Shown piece by piece: positions 9,008-20,700 of a DNA stretch of 64,000 bases (its first letter is position 1; each line of letters opens with the position of its first letter). The notes below the pieces were generated by a model, which ran no database searches, was not told the origin of the DNA, and saw only the letters and a list, made by a program, of their open reading frames with translations. Both the position numbers and the translations under genes were made by a program. This DNA comes from Monomorium pharaonis (taxonomy: Eukaryota > Arthropoda > Insecta > Hymenoptera > Formicidae): positions 29,224,996-29,288,995 of the forward strand of contig NC_050467.1 of NCBI RefSeq assembly GCF_013373865.1, written 5' to 3'.

Positions 9008-9682
9008 AAGCGTTTTTGTTACTTTATACGACAAATAGCGTATAAAGTTGTGATTACAATATATTTTTGTTTCCGTTTTATGTAAAATACAATATAATAT
9101 TCTTTAATTTGTTTAAAGTAAGGTTTAATGTTTTTTTCATTAACAATTTATTATAAAGTTTTCTATAATAATTTATAATTATTATATAAATATGTAGCGA
9201 GATAATTATTATAAAAAAATGTACTTTTTGTTATTGTTCAACAAATATCAGCTATATATAATAAAAATAACGTTTATAAAATAAAATCATTGAGGATTTT
9301 TTTTTCTTAAATATTACATTCAATAGTTATTACTTACAAAAATTAATTTTTTTTAATTTTTCAATACATTAAAAAAAGAAATTTGTATATTAAATAATTT
9401 ATATTCAATGTATTGTTAAAAAGTTATTAAATTCTTAAATAAAAATAAGGCAGCGTATTGTTTTAATTAGTTTTAATTAAAAAATGTTATGCAAAGATTA
9501 TAACTCTTATGAAAAGCAATGATTTTAATGCAGATTGTTAATATTCAATTTTCATTAACAAACATTTTTATAATAAAAAACACGTACTTTATGACATAAT
9601 AATAGCTTTATTACCAAAAATTTATACACAAACTTTTAATATAGTTTTAAAATAATTAATACAAGATTAAATTGCAATTTAA
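9008..9682. other. AT-rich stretch without a gene
   Basis: Very AT-rich DNA between the Gypsy 5' LTR and the transposase stop codon. No ORF, repeat array or recognisable element is seen. It may be the 3' flank of the Harbinger transposase gene. Confidence 0.5.
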
Positions 9683-11291
9683 TTAATAAATATTTACATT
9701 GAGTTCATTTTTAATATTGTCTCTTTTAATTACTCCTTCTTGTTTCTGTATATTATTTAAATCAAGAGGCTCTGGATTTCTATCAATATTGTCTGGAATT
9801 ATCAAGGGATACTCAAAAGTATCATTACGTTTCAAACATATGTTGTGCAAAACACATGCACAAACAATGTAATATGGTATAAGGTCAGTCCGTCTCATGG
9901 GAAGCTTATCCAGGAAATATCTCCATCTTGATTTTAATAGTCCTATTGAACGTTCCACCATCATGCGTGTTCTGGATAATACTTTGTTAAAGTATACTTG
10001 CTTTACTGTAAGGTGACCATTATCTGTATATGGAACCATAATGTGTTTTTGGAGTGTGTAAGCAGAATCTCCCAAGAGATGTGTATCCTGAGGAAAGTAC
10101 TCATCGCTGCACTTTTGCTGTAACCCAGAGTATTTAAACACACGCATGTCGTGAACAGATCCTGGAAGTCCAGTGTAGCAGTGCAGAAATTCCAAACGGT
10201 CATTACAAACAACCTATACAGTAATTTCAGTCGGTTATTTATATTTTACAATAGCTAATTATTAGTATTGTTCGTTTTGTCTGTTCTGGGTCTACTCGAA
10301 GCAAACCCAAGCAGACCAACGGACTCTAATAGGTTGGCGTCATCAAAATCGACCTATTAGAGTGCGTTGGTCTGCTTGGATTTGCTCCAAGTAGACCCAG
10401 AACAGACAAAACGAACAAGGCTTATTAATTTTAATTATTGTACATTACTTGTAGTTGAATGGAATAAACACCTTTCCGATTTATGTAACTTTGTAGATCA
10501 TTTTTTGGAGCAGCAATAATTATATGTGTGCCGTCAAGTGCTCCAATTACTTTAGGAAAACCATATAATCCTTTAATTCTTCCACAAGTTTCTTGTGCTT
10601 CTTCGTAAGATGGCCATCGAATAAAATAATTCCGTAAGTTACATATAGCCTTAACCACTCTTTTCACTGCTCGCCATGCTGTTGCTTTCCCAATATTAAA
10701 TTTTGTGGTCACTGATCTAATTTATACTTAGCATAAGTTACAATTGTACCAATAATACATAAATATTAAAAATTATTATAAAATTACCTATAAGAATCTG
10801 GAGTTCCAAGAATATATAATGCTGTTAGAAATTGTTTTTCAGGACTAATCGGTATCTTCCCTAATCCAATCATATTTCCTTCTAAATCTTCCCTTATCAA
10901 AAATAAAACATACTGAAAGGTATCACGACGCAACCTGCAAATAATTTTATTCATTTATTACCATTTTTCAAAATGTTTTTGAAAGAATATCAGTTGAATT
11001 ATATAAAAATCAAAACTTGGTTAACTTTCTATTGATTTTAAAAATTATATATAATAGTAATACAATGTGTATATTATATATTAACCGAAAATGTTCTCTA
11101 AATTCTTCATTTGTATACAGCATTACAACATCTTCAATAAAATGTTGTACTCGAGGAATTCTGCGGAGACAACAGCGATTGTTGTTTTCATTTAAAACAT
11201 TCATATCTATTTCATCTTCACTTTCACTACTACTACTGGATGAAGTACAAATATCATTTAATATTGCAATAATTTCATTTTCAATGTCCAT
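9683..11291 (-). CDS. HARBI1-like: PIF/Harbinger transposase, HARBI1-like (4 exons, about 383 aa)
   Basis: Exons 11086-11291, 10788-10934, 10449-10716 and 9683-10213 (minus strand) join with GT-AG introns and matching phases to exactly 384 codons including the stop. The protein starts MDIENEIIAIL and has a short Ser/acidic stretch. A helical region (FIEDVVMLYTNEEFREHFRL) and an HTH-like part (FNIGKATAWRAVKRV) follow. Then comes the DDE_4 nuclease core: D in ALDGTHI, D in LGDSAY, E in VERSIGLLKSRWR. All three acidic residues are present and no lesion is visible, so it could encode an active nuclease or a domesticated HARBI1. In this family the transposase needs a Myb/SANT partner to enter the nucleus and bind DNA; such a gene lies convergently at 1-785. 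An upstream start at 11324 is possible. The third intron holds a hairpin MITE. Confidence 0.88.
10268..10418. mobile_element. Palindromic MITE in the last intron of the transposase
   Basis: A 151-bp near-perfect inverted repeat. The ends read TTGTTCGTTTTGTCTGTTCT and its complement, the arms are about 65 bp, and the centre is a short AT-rich loop. No clear target duplication is seen. A transcript would fold into a long hairpin. Confidence 0.8.
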
Positions 11292-11339
11292 CGTTTTTAT
11301 TAAACTTTTACGGAACAAATACAAAAAACTGATCGGTGA

Positions 11340-11483
11340 GTAAATGAACTCCGTTTTAGGTTATTCGCAATATTCGAGATTTCACTAAACGGGCTGATGC
11401 GGAACGATTTTCCGGTAGTTCCGTCAGTTAAGCAGTACCAACCTAACTACCTAAAACTGACGGAGCTTCATCGGAACACACCC
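11340..11483. repeat. Possible right terminus of the Harbinger element
   Basis: Read on the minus strand, the segment begins GGGTGTGTTCCGATGAAGC at 11483. It contains an inner inverted repeat around TCCGTCAGTT..AACTGACGGA. GGGTGYGTTC ends also occur on the decayed Harbinger-like element at 27571. It lies just upstream of the transposase start. The matching left end would lie before the window, so this is inference. Confidence 0.35.
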
Positions 11484-11806
11484 AAGGTATGAAGTATATA
11501 AAGATATAAGGTATGTTATATATAAGGTTAGGTAAGTATTCTTTATTTTGGACGCTCATTCTCGTCCTCGATGTCCGGCTCTCGCACTCGCATCTGGATC
11601 AGGTTTCGGCCTTTATCCCTGCTTCCGTGTGCCTTTTCTATTTTTGTGGCTGGAAAATACTTCCGGACGGGCGTCGTTGGTGTTGGCTGGGCGGTTTCGA
11701 CCTGGTTCGCTACTGAGCCTGTGGACGGTCTTAAGGTTAGGTTAGGTTGCAAGAGTTTGTTTTTGTTCAATCGTTAAGTCAGAGTATAATGCAAACCAAT
11801 CTTGCT
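11484..11806. other. Short GC-richer stretch, no gene recognised
   Basis: Contains GGTTAGGTTAGG near 11735 and GC-rich DNA from 11545 to 11735 that opens short ORFs in several frames. None has a recognisable motif. It could be an old element fragment. Confidence 0.4.
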
Positions 11807-12950
11807 TTAAACCGTCTTCATAAAACCGCTTAAGGTTCTCGCGACAAAAAAAACATCATTAAAAGATGTCTCTCTTTTAGCATCAAATAAAGCAATTTTT
11901 GCTTTAAAAACTTGTAATTTATATAACAAAACGTTATCTATAGATAATCTCTTTCTTATTCCTTCGGAAGCAGTTACATAAAATTCCAAACAATTTTCTC
12001 GTATAACTGTAATAACATCTGCATGTCCTTGTTTTGTTAATTCATCTAAATATTCTTCGCATTCTGATCCTAAATTGATGTCGCAAATAGATTTTTGATT
12101 TTCCTTATCACGAAATGAAACATTTAAAAGCACATTTTTTAATAACTCTGGTTTTAAAAAGTTTTGACACATTTGTACAAGAAAATTAACAGATTTAGAA
12201 TGTAATAAGTGAATCCTCGTTTCAATAGCTTGAAAGAAAGCATTAAATGAATTAAAGAAATTTAAAACGTACTTTAGAGACAGGAAATATGTTTTTGTAT
12301 CTACGTTTGTCATTACAGACAGTAAATGTTGTGCCGAATTTGTACGTTCGTTCGTAACCATGTCAATAGGAAAATGTTTTATTGTGTCCCACGATTCGAG
12401 AAGTCTGTCGACACACAAATAATGTGATAGCCATCGAGTATCGCATAACTTCAACATCTTTTTTTTCGAATCTTGAAAGCTTTCGCAAAATTCGTCAAAA
12501 ATAGCCGAACGTTTTGGACTACTATTAATGTAAGTCGCAATTTTTTTTAGAAAGTCTTCACAGATATCAGGCATTTTATCGCAAGCATCGCGTGCAGCCA
12601 ATGCGGCGGAATGGCAAGGACATGCAAATGTTAATAAATTTTTACATTTATCTTCAAGTTTTTTTTTTAAAGATTTATGCTTTCCTGTCATGACGGACGC
12701 ATTGTCGCAAGGCAGGGCAATAATATTTAAGAATGGAATTTCGAGATTGTACATTTCAGATTGAAACGCATTAAATAAACTCTCTGCACTACAATCTCTT
12801 GCATCAATATCTATTAACTTGACTAATTGTGATCGAATGTCTAAAGTTTCGGAATCAACGTACCGTACTAAAAATGTCATCCATTTGTTATTTGTGATAT
12901 CAGAGGTTTCGTGAGAAAGATATCCGAGAGTGAACCGCGGGGTTCTAATT
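11807..12950 (-). pseudogene. hAT-family transposase fragment (N-terminally truncated)
   Basis: An open frame of about 380 codons reads through the RNase H-like core of an hAT transposase, of the type seen in ZBED5/ZMYM-like and GTF2IRD2-like domesticated relatives. Typical pieces are the segment before the second catalytic Asp (IIALPCDNASVMTGKHKSL), the CPCHSAALAARDACDKMPD motif, KLCDTRWLSHYLCVDRLLE, and the long helical insertion that follows. The BED zinc finger and first catalytic region are missing: upstream of about 12950 the frame runs into CA-repeat minisatellite DNA, so the M and poly-Cys/Val start is an artefact. The C-terminal dimerisation motif is also not obvious before the stop at 11807. 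It is probably a dead fragment. Confidence 0.7.
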
Positions 12951-12956
12951 GTGTGT

Positions 12957-13009
<53 letters not shown>

Positions 13010-13083
13010 AGAGAGGGTTTGGAGTCATTAAATACTGTGGGAGTGACGAACCATGGGGTCCTAATCTTTACCATTGTGTGACA

Positions 13084-13136
<53 letters not shown>

Positions 13137-13290
13137 AAAGAGGGTTTGGAGTCATTAAATACTGTGGGAGTGACGAACCACGGGGTCCTGATCTTTACCA
13201 TTGTGTGACACACACATACAGGTAGAGAGGGTTTGGAGTCATTAAATACTGTGGGAGTGACGAACTACGGGGTCCTGATCTCTACCTGAC
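12928..13290. repeat. Tandem minisatellite whose units contain CA microsatellites
   Basis: Three and a part copies of a unit containing GAGGGTTTGGAGTCATTAAA and GTGGGAGTGACGAAC. Each unit carries TGTGTGACACAC followed by a (CA)n tract of very different length (about 50, 50 and 5 bases). Open frames over it are low-complexity artefacts. Confidence 0.85.
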
Positions 13291-13342
13291 ATATTCTGAA
13301 CTTTGCGTACTCATATTATTGTTAAAATGTTCCATTTGTTTG

Positions 13343-13710
13343 CTTACTCTCTAAATTTCTTGGACCAAAATTTCAGTCGAAAAGAAAATAATATTGAAGG
13401 TAGAGTGGTTTTTAACTCTCATGCAGTGAAATTCTGTATAGATGTATATATAATCATTAAAAATTTATTTATTTTATAGAAATATGGAATAAAAGATTTA
13501 ACCGAGAAAGAATGAAAAATTTATTATAATGTACTGAAACATAGGCTTATATGAATTGAGAATTTCTTGTATAGGTGTGAAACATAATTTTTGTTCTTAT
13601 AAAAAATGAAATGGCACTTCCTCTGTGTGGCAGTATTATCACTTATAATTCCAGTAAAATTTTTATCATTACAAATGAAATTTTACTCCAAGAAATTTAG
13701 AGAGCTAATG
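13343..13710. mobile_element. MITE with CTCTCTAAATTTCTTGG terminal inverted repeats
   Basis: CTCTCTAAATTTCTTGG with following AAAATTTCA at 13347-13376 is mirrored at 13673-13706. The interior is AT-rich and non-coding. Confidence 0.65.
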
Positions 13711-14377
13711 CTTTACTTAAAATAATATACGTTTAAAATATTGGGAATAACAAAATAATATTACACTAAAACGATGTAGGGAATGTTTTTCGATTTTGTA
13801 AAAGAATATTTTATTTAAAAATGTAATTTTATAGCAAAATTATGTGAAATTAATTTAAGCGTTTTAAAAGCGTTTGAAAGGATAAAGCTTTAATTAAAAG
13901 AAAAAATAACTTTTTAATGTTTTGAAAATAACACATTCCTCATTACATATGTTGAGTACTTTGTCAAATAATGTTTTGTTTTGCTTTTTATATTCTTTTT
14001 TTCTTAAAAAAGAATATTAAAAAATTAATCGATAAATCAATGTTGTTAACTTATCAAATTTAAATTTTTTTTGTAAACTTTATTGCAATAATTATTTTAA
14101 ACAAATTACAAGTTTAAAATAAAAATTTCCATTTTTTAACGAATGCTTTTAACGATTTTAAAGTTAACTTTATATTTTAATAAAAACAATGAATACCACC
14201 GGTATTAACATCATATAATAGTATAAAATATAAAAAAAGTATATAAAAAATATATAAAAAACTATATAAAGAATATCTAAAAAATCTATAAAAAACTGTA
14301 TAAAGAATATATAAAACATATATAAAAAAGATAAAACTTAGTGGGATTTTATAATTCCTTTATTAATGTGAATTTAT
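13711..14377. other. AT-rich stretch without a gene
   Basis: Only AT-rich DNA is seen. From about 14220 to 14335 a short TATATAAAAAA-like motif recurs at irregular spacing. Confidence 0.5.
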
Positions 14378-14916
14378 AAAATTCAACCTAAGTGGTATAT
14401 ACCTTTGAATGAAAGAAATCAAATTTATTTATATATCAAATAAATTCAAATTAATACTTTTGAAATCAAATTCAAACCTAAGTGGTTTACAAAAACACAA
14501 CAAAATGCGTGATATCCAAAACAAAATTACCTTTTTAAAAAAGATAAATTCAAGCTAATACTTTTGATCAAATTCAACCTAAGTGATATTTTCTTTTAAG
14601 GAAAAAAATCACAAATTCAAGATAAAACTTTAATTATTTAACCTAAGTGGTACACATCTTTGGATAGAAAAAATCAAATTTTACATATTTTATCAAATTC
14701 AATTTAATTCAACTCAAGTAATATATGCTGTATGGGCTTCTTTAAGGAAAAAACCACATAATCTAAGATAATACTTTTGACAACTCAAGTGATATATATA
14801 TATATATTTTTTTTTAAAGAAAAATTATATAACCAAGATAACATTAGTTATACTTAGACACAAATTAACTTCTCTACAAAAATAATGATATCTCTAAATT
14901 TTTTGCGCCAATTATA

Positions 14917-15398
14917 CACTGAGGAAAAAAAAATATTTTTGATCAAATTCAACCTAAGTGATATTTTCTTTTAAGGAAAAAACATTCACAAATACAAGAT
15001 AAATTTTTTTCAAATTCAACCTAAGTGGTACATACTTTTCTGGATGGAAAAAATCAAATTCATTTATATATCAAATAAATTCAAGTTAATACTTTTAATC
15101 AAATTCAACCTAAGTGATATTTTCTTTTAAGGACAAAAAATCACACATTCAAGATAAAACTTTTCTGATTTAACATAATGAGGAAAAAGAATAATACTGG
15201 ATTCAAATAAATATTTATTTGAATGGTATTAATCATACATTTTATTAAAAATAAATAATGAATATTTATTTCAAACAAATAACATTTTTTAAATTATAAA
15301 AAGTATTACTTTTTTGAAATAAATATTTATTTTTAATAAAATTTGTGATTAGTACCATTCAAATAAATATTTATTTGAATCTTTTTCCCTCAGTGTAA
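14917..15398. mobile_element. Mariner-like palindromic MITE inside the left arm
   Basis: TACACTGAGGAAAAA at the left and TTTTTCCCTCAGTGTA at the right form inverted ends that begin and end in TA, as in Tc1/mariner MITEs. A near-perfect palindrome built around AATAAATATTTATTTGAAT fills 15190-15393. A copy of the whole block sits in the other arm. Confidence 0.65.
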
Positions 15399-15707
15399 GC
15401 CCACATAGTATATATATTACTTGGGTTGAATTAGGTTGAATTTGATTCGAAGGTATATATCACTTAGGTTGAATTAAATTGTTAGGAAGCATATCGACGA
15501 AAAATAAAAGAGATAATAAATGCAAAAACAATTGTCAAGAACTATATTGGCAAGAAATAAAGGAGATAATATTGAGCTGGCAAATAAGTTTTAATACAAA
15601 TAAATTATAGGTATTACAAATAAATACTTTAATACAAATAAATATTTTACTACAAAAACTTGGCGCTGCTAAACCGAATAATTTGCCAGCTCTTTTCCTT
15701 TTTCTCT

Positions 15708-15710
<3 letters not shown>

Positions 15711-15780
<70 letters not shown>
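15711..15780. repeat. (GT)n microsatellite in the palindrome spacer
   Basis: An uninterrupted run of about 35 GT dinucleotides. The rest of the spacer holds two copies of an AGTTTATAAGGAAGCGATTT motif and a CT-rich tract near 15920. Confidence 0.95.
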
Positions 15781-15782
<2 letters not shown>

Positions 15783-17165
15783 AGTATATAACTTAGTTTA
15801 TAAGGAAGCGATTTACTTATTTAAGTTTAGTATGTAAATTTAGTTTATAAGGAAGCGATTTACTTTTAAGAGAGCGATTAATATTTGTCTCTTAAGCGTG
15901 AGTACGTTCGAATTCCGCACTCTCTCTCTCTCTCCTCTCTCTCTCATGCGTGTGTATATGTATTATTTTAGTATGTAAGTTAGATAGATTGTAAGAATAT
16001 GATTTTGTATTAAAGCAAATTATTCGGTTTAGCAGCGCCAAGTTTTTGTAGTAAAATATTTATTTGTATTAAAGTATTTATTTGTAATACCTATAATTTA
16101 TTTGTATTAAAACTTATTTGCCAGCTCAATATTATCTCCTTTATTTCTTGCCAATATAGTTCTTGACAATTGTTTTTGCATTTATTATCTCTTTTATTTT
16201 TCGTCGATATGCTTTCTAACAATTTAATTCAACCTAAGTGATATATACCTTCGAATCAAATTCAACCTAATTCAACCCAAGTAATATATATACTATGTGG
16301 GCTTACACTGAGGGAAAAAGATTCAAATAAATATTTATTTGAATGGTACTAATCACAAATTTTATTAAAAATAAATATTTATTTCAAAAAAGTAATACTT
16401 TTTATAATTTAAAAAATGTTATTTGTTTGAAATAAATATTCATTATTTATTTTTAATAAAATGTATGATTAATACCATTCAAATAAATATTTATTTGAAT
16501 CCAGTATTATTCTTTTTCCTCATTATGTTAAATCAGAAAAGTTTTATCTTGAATGTGTGATTTTTTGTCCTTAAAAGAAAATATCACTTAGGTTGAATTT
16601 GATCAAAAATATTTTTTTTTCCTCAGTGTATAATTGGCGCAAAAAATTTAGAGATATCATTATTTTTGTAGAGAAGTTAATTTGTGTCTAAGTATAACTA
16701 ATGTTATCTTGGTTATATAATTTTTCTTTAAAAAAAAAAAATATATATATATCACTTGAGTTGTCAAAAGTATTATCTTAGATTATGTGGTTTTTTCCTT
16801 AAAGAAGCCCATACAGCATATATTACTTGAGTTGAATTAAATTGAATTTGATAAAATATGTAAAATTTGATTTTTTCTATCCAAAGATATGTACCACTTA
16901 GGTTAAATAATTAAAGTTTTATCTTGAATTTGTGATTTTTTTCCTTAAAAGAAAATATCACTTAGGTTGAATTTGATCAAAAGTATTAGCTTGAATTTAT
17001 CTTTTTTAAAAAGGTAATTTTGTTTTGGATATCACGCATTTTGTTGTGTTTTTGTAAACCACTTAGGTTTGAATTTGATTTCAAAAGTATTAATTTGAAT
17101 TTATTTGATATATAAATAAATTTGATTTTTTTCATTCAAAGGTATGTACCACTTAGGTTGAATTT

Positions 17166-17765
17166 GATCAAAGAAAAACCATACACTTGACGCCTTTTTT
17201 ATTTTTTTTAAAAAGGTAATTTTGTTTTGGATATCACGCATTTTGTTGTTTTTGTAAACCACTTAGGTTTAAATTTCATCAAAGTATCAGCTTGAATTTA
17301 TTTAATATATAAATAAATTTGATTTTTTCCATCCAAAAGTATGTACACTTAGGTTGAATTTCATTAAATTAAAGCGAATATTTTAATCATTGATTGATAA
17401 ATTGCATTATGCACAAATATAACTTTATACAATTTTATTGTAAATAAAAAGAACATTTACACATAATGCAAATAATCAATCAAACTCTTAAAAATTTCTC
17501 AATTTATCGACCGTGTTCTTTACGCGAGTACGCGGCTTGCGAGCATCCGAGGTTATCGGATCTCAGAAACGGCTAAACCGATCGACTTCTAACTAGGCTC
17601 AATCGAAAACTTGGAATCAATTTTTTATAATTACATTGCTGAACATATCAATCAGAAACTCGCTTCAAAATTTTTAATTATGATTACATTGCTAAACATA
17701 TTTATAAAAATTTGTATTTATAATTTATCAAATTAACAATAAATATATACTTTGCTAAATATATA
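17166..17765. repeat. Tandem copy of the palindrome's outer part, then gene-free DNA with a dispersed repeat
   Basis: 17195-17370 is a direct repeat of about 16990-17165, so the right edge of the palindrome is duplicated in tandem. 17509-17615 is a GC-richer segment (CGCGAGTACGCGGCTTGCGA and onward) that reappears in reverse orientation at 49488-49593. The remainder is AT-rich. Confidence 0.8.
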
Positions 17766-20700
17766 TTATTTATCATCAACTTTCTCTAAGAATAATATAT
17801 AAATATCTTTAGCACCTCTAGGCCATTGCTTTTTTGTAACTTGCACATCATCTGCTTCAATCCAATTGCTATACGAACCTTCTTTACACATGCTTGTAAA
17901 ATGACTCTCTTCAATGCATGAACCACGATGGAATATAGCGTTCATAACTTTATATACTTGTCCAGCTATTATTATTTTACTTGTCGGGATAGCGCATAAA
18001 TTAAATTTTTGTGGTACTTTTATTAAACTACCATTTTGTAATAAAAATAGACTTAAACGTATAATTACTATTTGTTTTGTCAATTTTATTTCTTTTTTAA
18101 ATAACAATTCATTTCCTTCACAACGTTCACATGATTTATCATGTAAATCAAACCAATGTGAAAATAATATATTTAATAAATCATTAAGATTAAAACTTTT
18201 CTTCTTCAAATTATTAACAGGAATTGAAAGAATAACATTATCATCAATAGTAACTTTTATATCGTTACATAACTTGCATCGAGTAGTAAGTATAACTTGA
18301 TGCTCTACCAAATCTTTTATAAAATTGTATTTTGTGCAAAGAGCCATAAGAAAATCAAATACATCTCGTTTAACACACGTTGAAAAATACTCTCCTAAGT
18401 ATTCCCGTATTGCATAGGTATTTAAATTATGTAATCCATTTTTATATCGGTGAGCTAAAATACTTAAAACATCTAAATTATCAGAATTAAATAATTGTTT
18501 TCTAATTATATTTAAATGTAATAAACATTGCAATACAGCATTTGCATAACATGAAACTTTGTCAGTATTTTGGAAACCACGTAGAATCCAACAAGCAGTA
18601 CTACGTCGAACTTTTTGATCCGACTGTTGAACAGAAGTAATTGTTTTCCATAATGTCCATGGCGTATCTTTAACTTTATGATATCGTTCTTTTGAAATAG
18701 TAATAATTTGTTCTTCCGGTTTATGTATTCGTTTTAACCGATTATATTCGATAATTGCCTCTTCACTAGCTATTACACACGAAGGATCGAAATTAATCAA
18801 ATTTAATCCATCCAGAGATGTTACTCGGGATAATGCGACATAAATCTGACCACAACTAAATACAGAATTACCTACATCCGTAACAACATTTTGCAAACTT
18901 AATCCTTGGGCCTTATGAATGGTAACACCATAACTCAAAGATATTGGAAATTGTTTTCTAATAACAAATGCTTTTTCCATAACTTGAAATTTGACACTTA
19001 CTTTTTCAATCGAATACTCCAAACCAGATGGTAAAAGAAGTTTGATTTTTTCTACATAATCCGTAGATGGATCTTGCACAACTGAAATAACTGTAGCAAT
19101 TGTACCATTTACAAGGCCTAAACTGGCATCAATATTACGTCTTATCATAACTTTCGCTCCAATTTTAATTGTAATTCGTTTGGAAAGCCCAGCTGTCCTA
19201 CTATTATCATCATCATTATCCGCTAATACCTTTGTTATTCTTTTTTTTATATATGGAATACATTCAATCTCATCTTCAGCAATTAATAATATATCTTTTG
19301 AAGAAATACGACTTAACATTGCATTGTTAAGAACATCACACATATGACAAGTAGGCAGTAAACAAACGGTATCAGGAGGCAAATTATCAATAAAATTACA
19401 TAATTCACTTAATCTTTCTTCGAAAGACTTACCTATAAAAGATATTTTTCTCTTTTCGAGAATGTCGCAATCAGATTTTGTCAGTAAACCAATACGAATT
19501 CTCGAAAGTAATTCACGATAAGATTCATCTCCTTGTTGGCGCATATTGATCGTTAATTCATCGTAATCAAATAAAGTAGTCCATAAATTAACAGCATTTA
19601 AGGCACCAATAAATTTTTTAACTTTTACATTTGATAAATCTACAAAGGCAGGATCTTCATGTACAGGAGGTAACTGAAGTAAATCTCCAAATAGAAGAAT
19701 ATGCACTCGACCAAACCAACCATCATCACAATCAATAGTATCAAATATTTCAGATAATCGGAAATGTATATACAATAAAATCAAATTAGATATCATTGAT
19801 ACCTCATCAATTATAAAAAGAATAACATCTTTAAGGTCTGCTCGTAAAACTTTTAATACATGATCAGCTAATTGTTTATAATTAGGAGTAGAACCATGTT
19901 CAACGGGTAATTGAAGTAATCTATGTACTGTCAAACCATTTATATTAAATGCTGCTATACCAGTGGGCGCTGCTATTGCAGTATCCTTATTAAGATTTTG
20001 TTTTATCCAGCATTTAATAGTTTTAATCAAGAAACTTTTACCAGTGCCTCCTTCTCCACTAACGTATAATCGTAATAACGATTTTTTATCTGACACGGTA
20101 TTAATGACTCTATCAAATACTCTTTTTTGATCTGCATTCAATTTTAAAATCATTTCAGATATATCGATTTCTTCGTGACCACCGAGATCTTTAAAATCTT
20201 GCATTGCTTCACCAGCTTGAATATTTTGAACACCTATCGGATTATCAGGATCATCTTGAGACAGATCTTGTTTTTCGTCGATCTGCTGTTGAACCAACTC
20301 CTTCACAGTTTCAATTGCTTTTTTTAATTCTTCCATTTTTTCATGATACTGAAATGCTTCAACGAGATGTGATTTTACCTTATGAAACGATTCTGCATAA
20401 GTATCACAATTGTTTTTAAGATCTTCCATTTTTCGCCACGGTTGAAACATAAGAAGTAATGAAAAGAAATAATTTTCCGGCCGCGTTTTAACATCATATT
20501 TATAATGAGTAATGAGATGTCCACGTTGTCGCTGTTTAAGGTAGTAACCATTATTTATCTTGTAATATTTAATTGTTTTACTTTGTGGCTTAACTTTCGT
20601 AATATCATACCATTGCACAAATTCATATAAACACATTGATTCAAATTCTCTCGGTCTATGTGGATAATGGTCATCTATTACAGACGCACAAAATATATCT

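Larger units (their letters stand above)
14378..17165. repeat. Giant inverted repeat (arms 14378-15686 and 16015-17165)
   Basis: The right arm is the reverse complement of the left over more than 1.1 kb, with a 328-bp spacer. The left arm has about 160 bp more, explained by one extra internal repeat near 14995-15130. ACCTAAGTG (left) and CACTTAGGT (right) recur at least six times per arm, each in a degenerate unit ending in TCAAATT-like sequence. Each arm also contains a smaller palindromic element bounded by TACACTGAGG (14917-15398 and 16305-16631). No protein-coding frame is seen. It lies about 600 bp beyond the stop codon of the Helitron gene. Confidence 0.92.

Noticed and set aside
12877..13155. 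Poly-Cys/Val protein
   Set aside because: Translation of CA microsatellites within a minisatellite.
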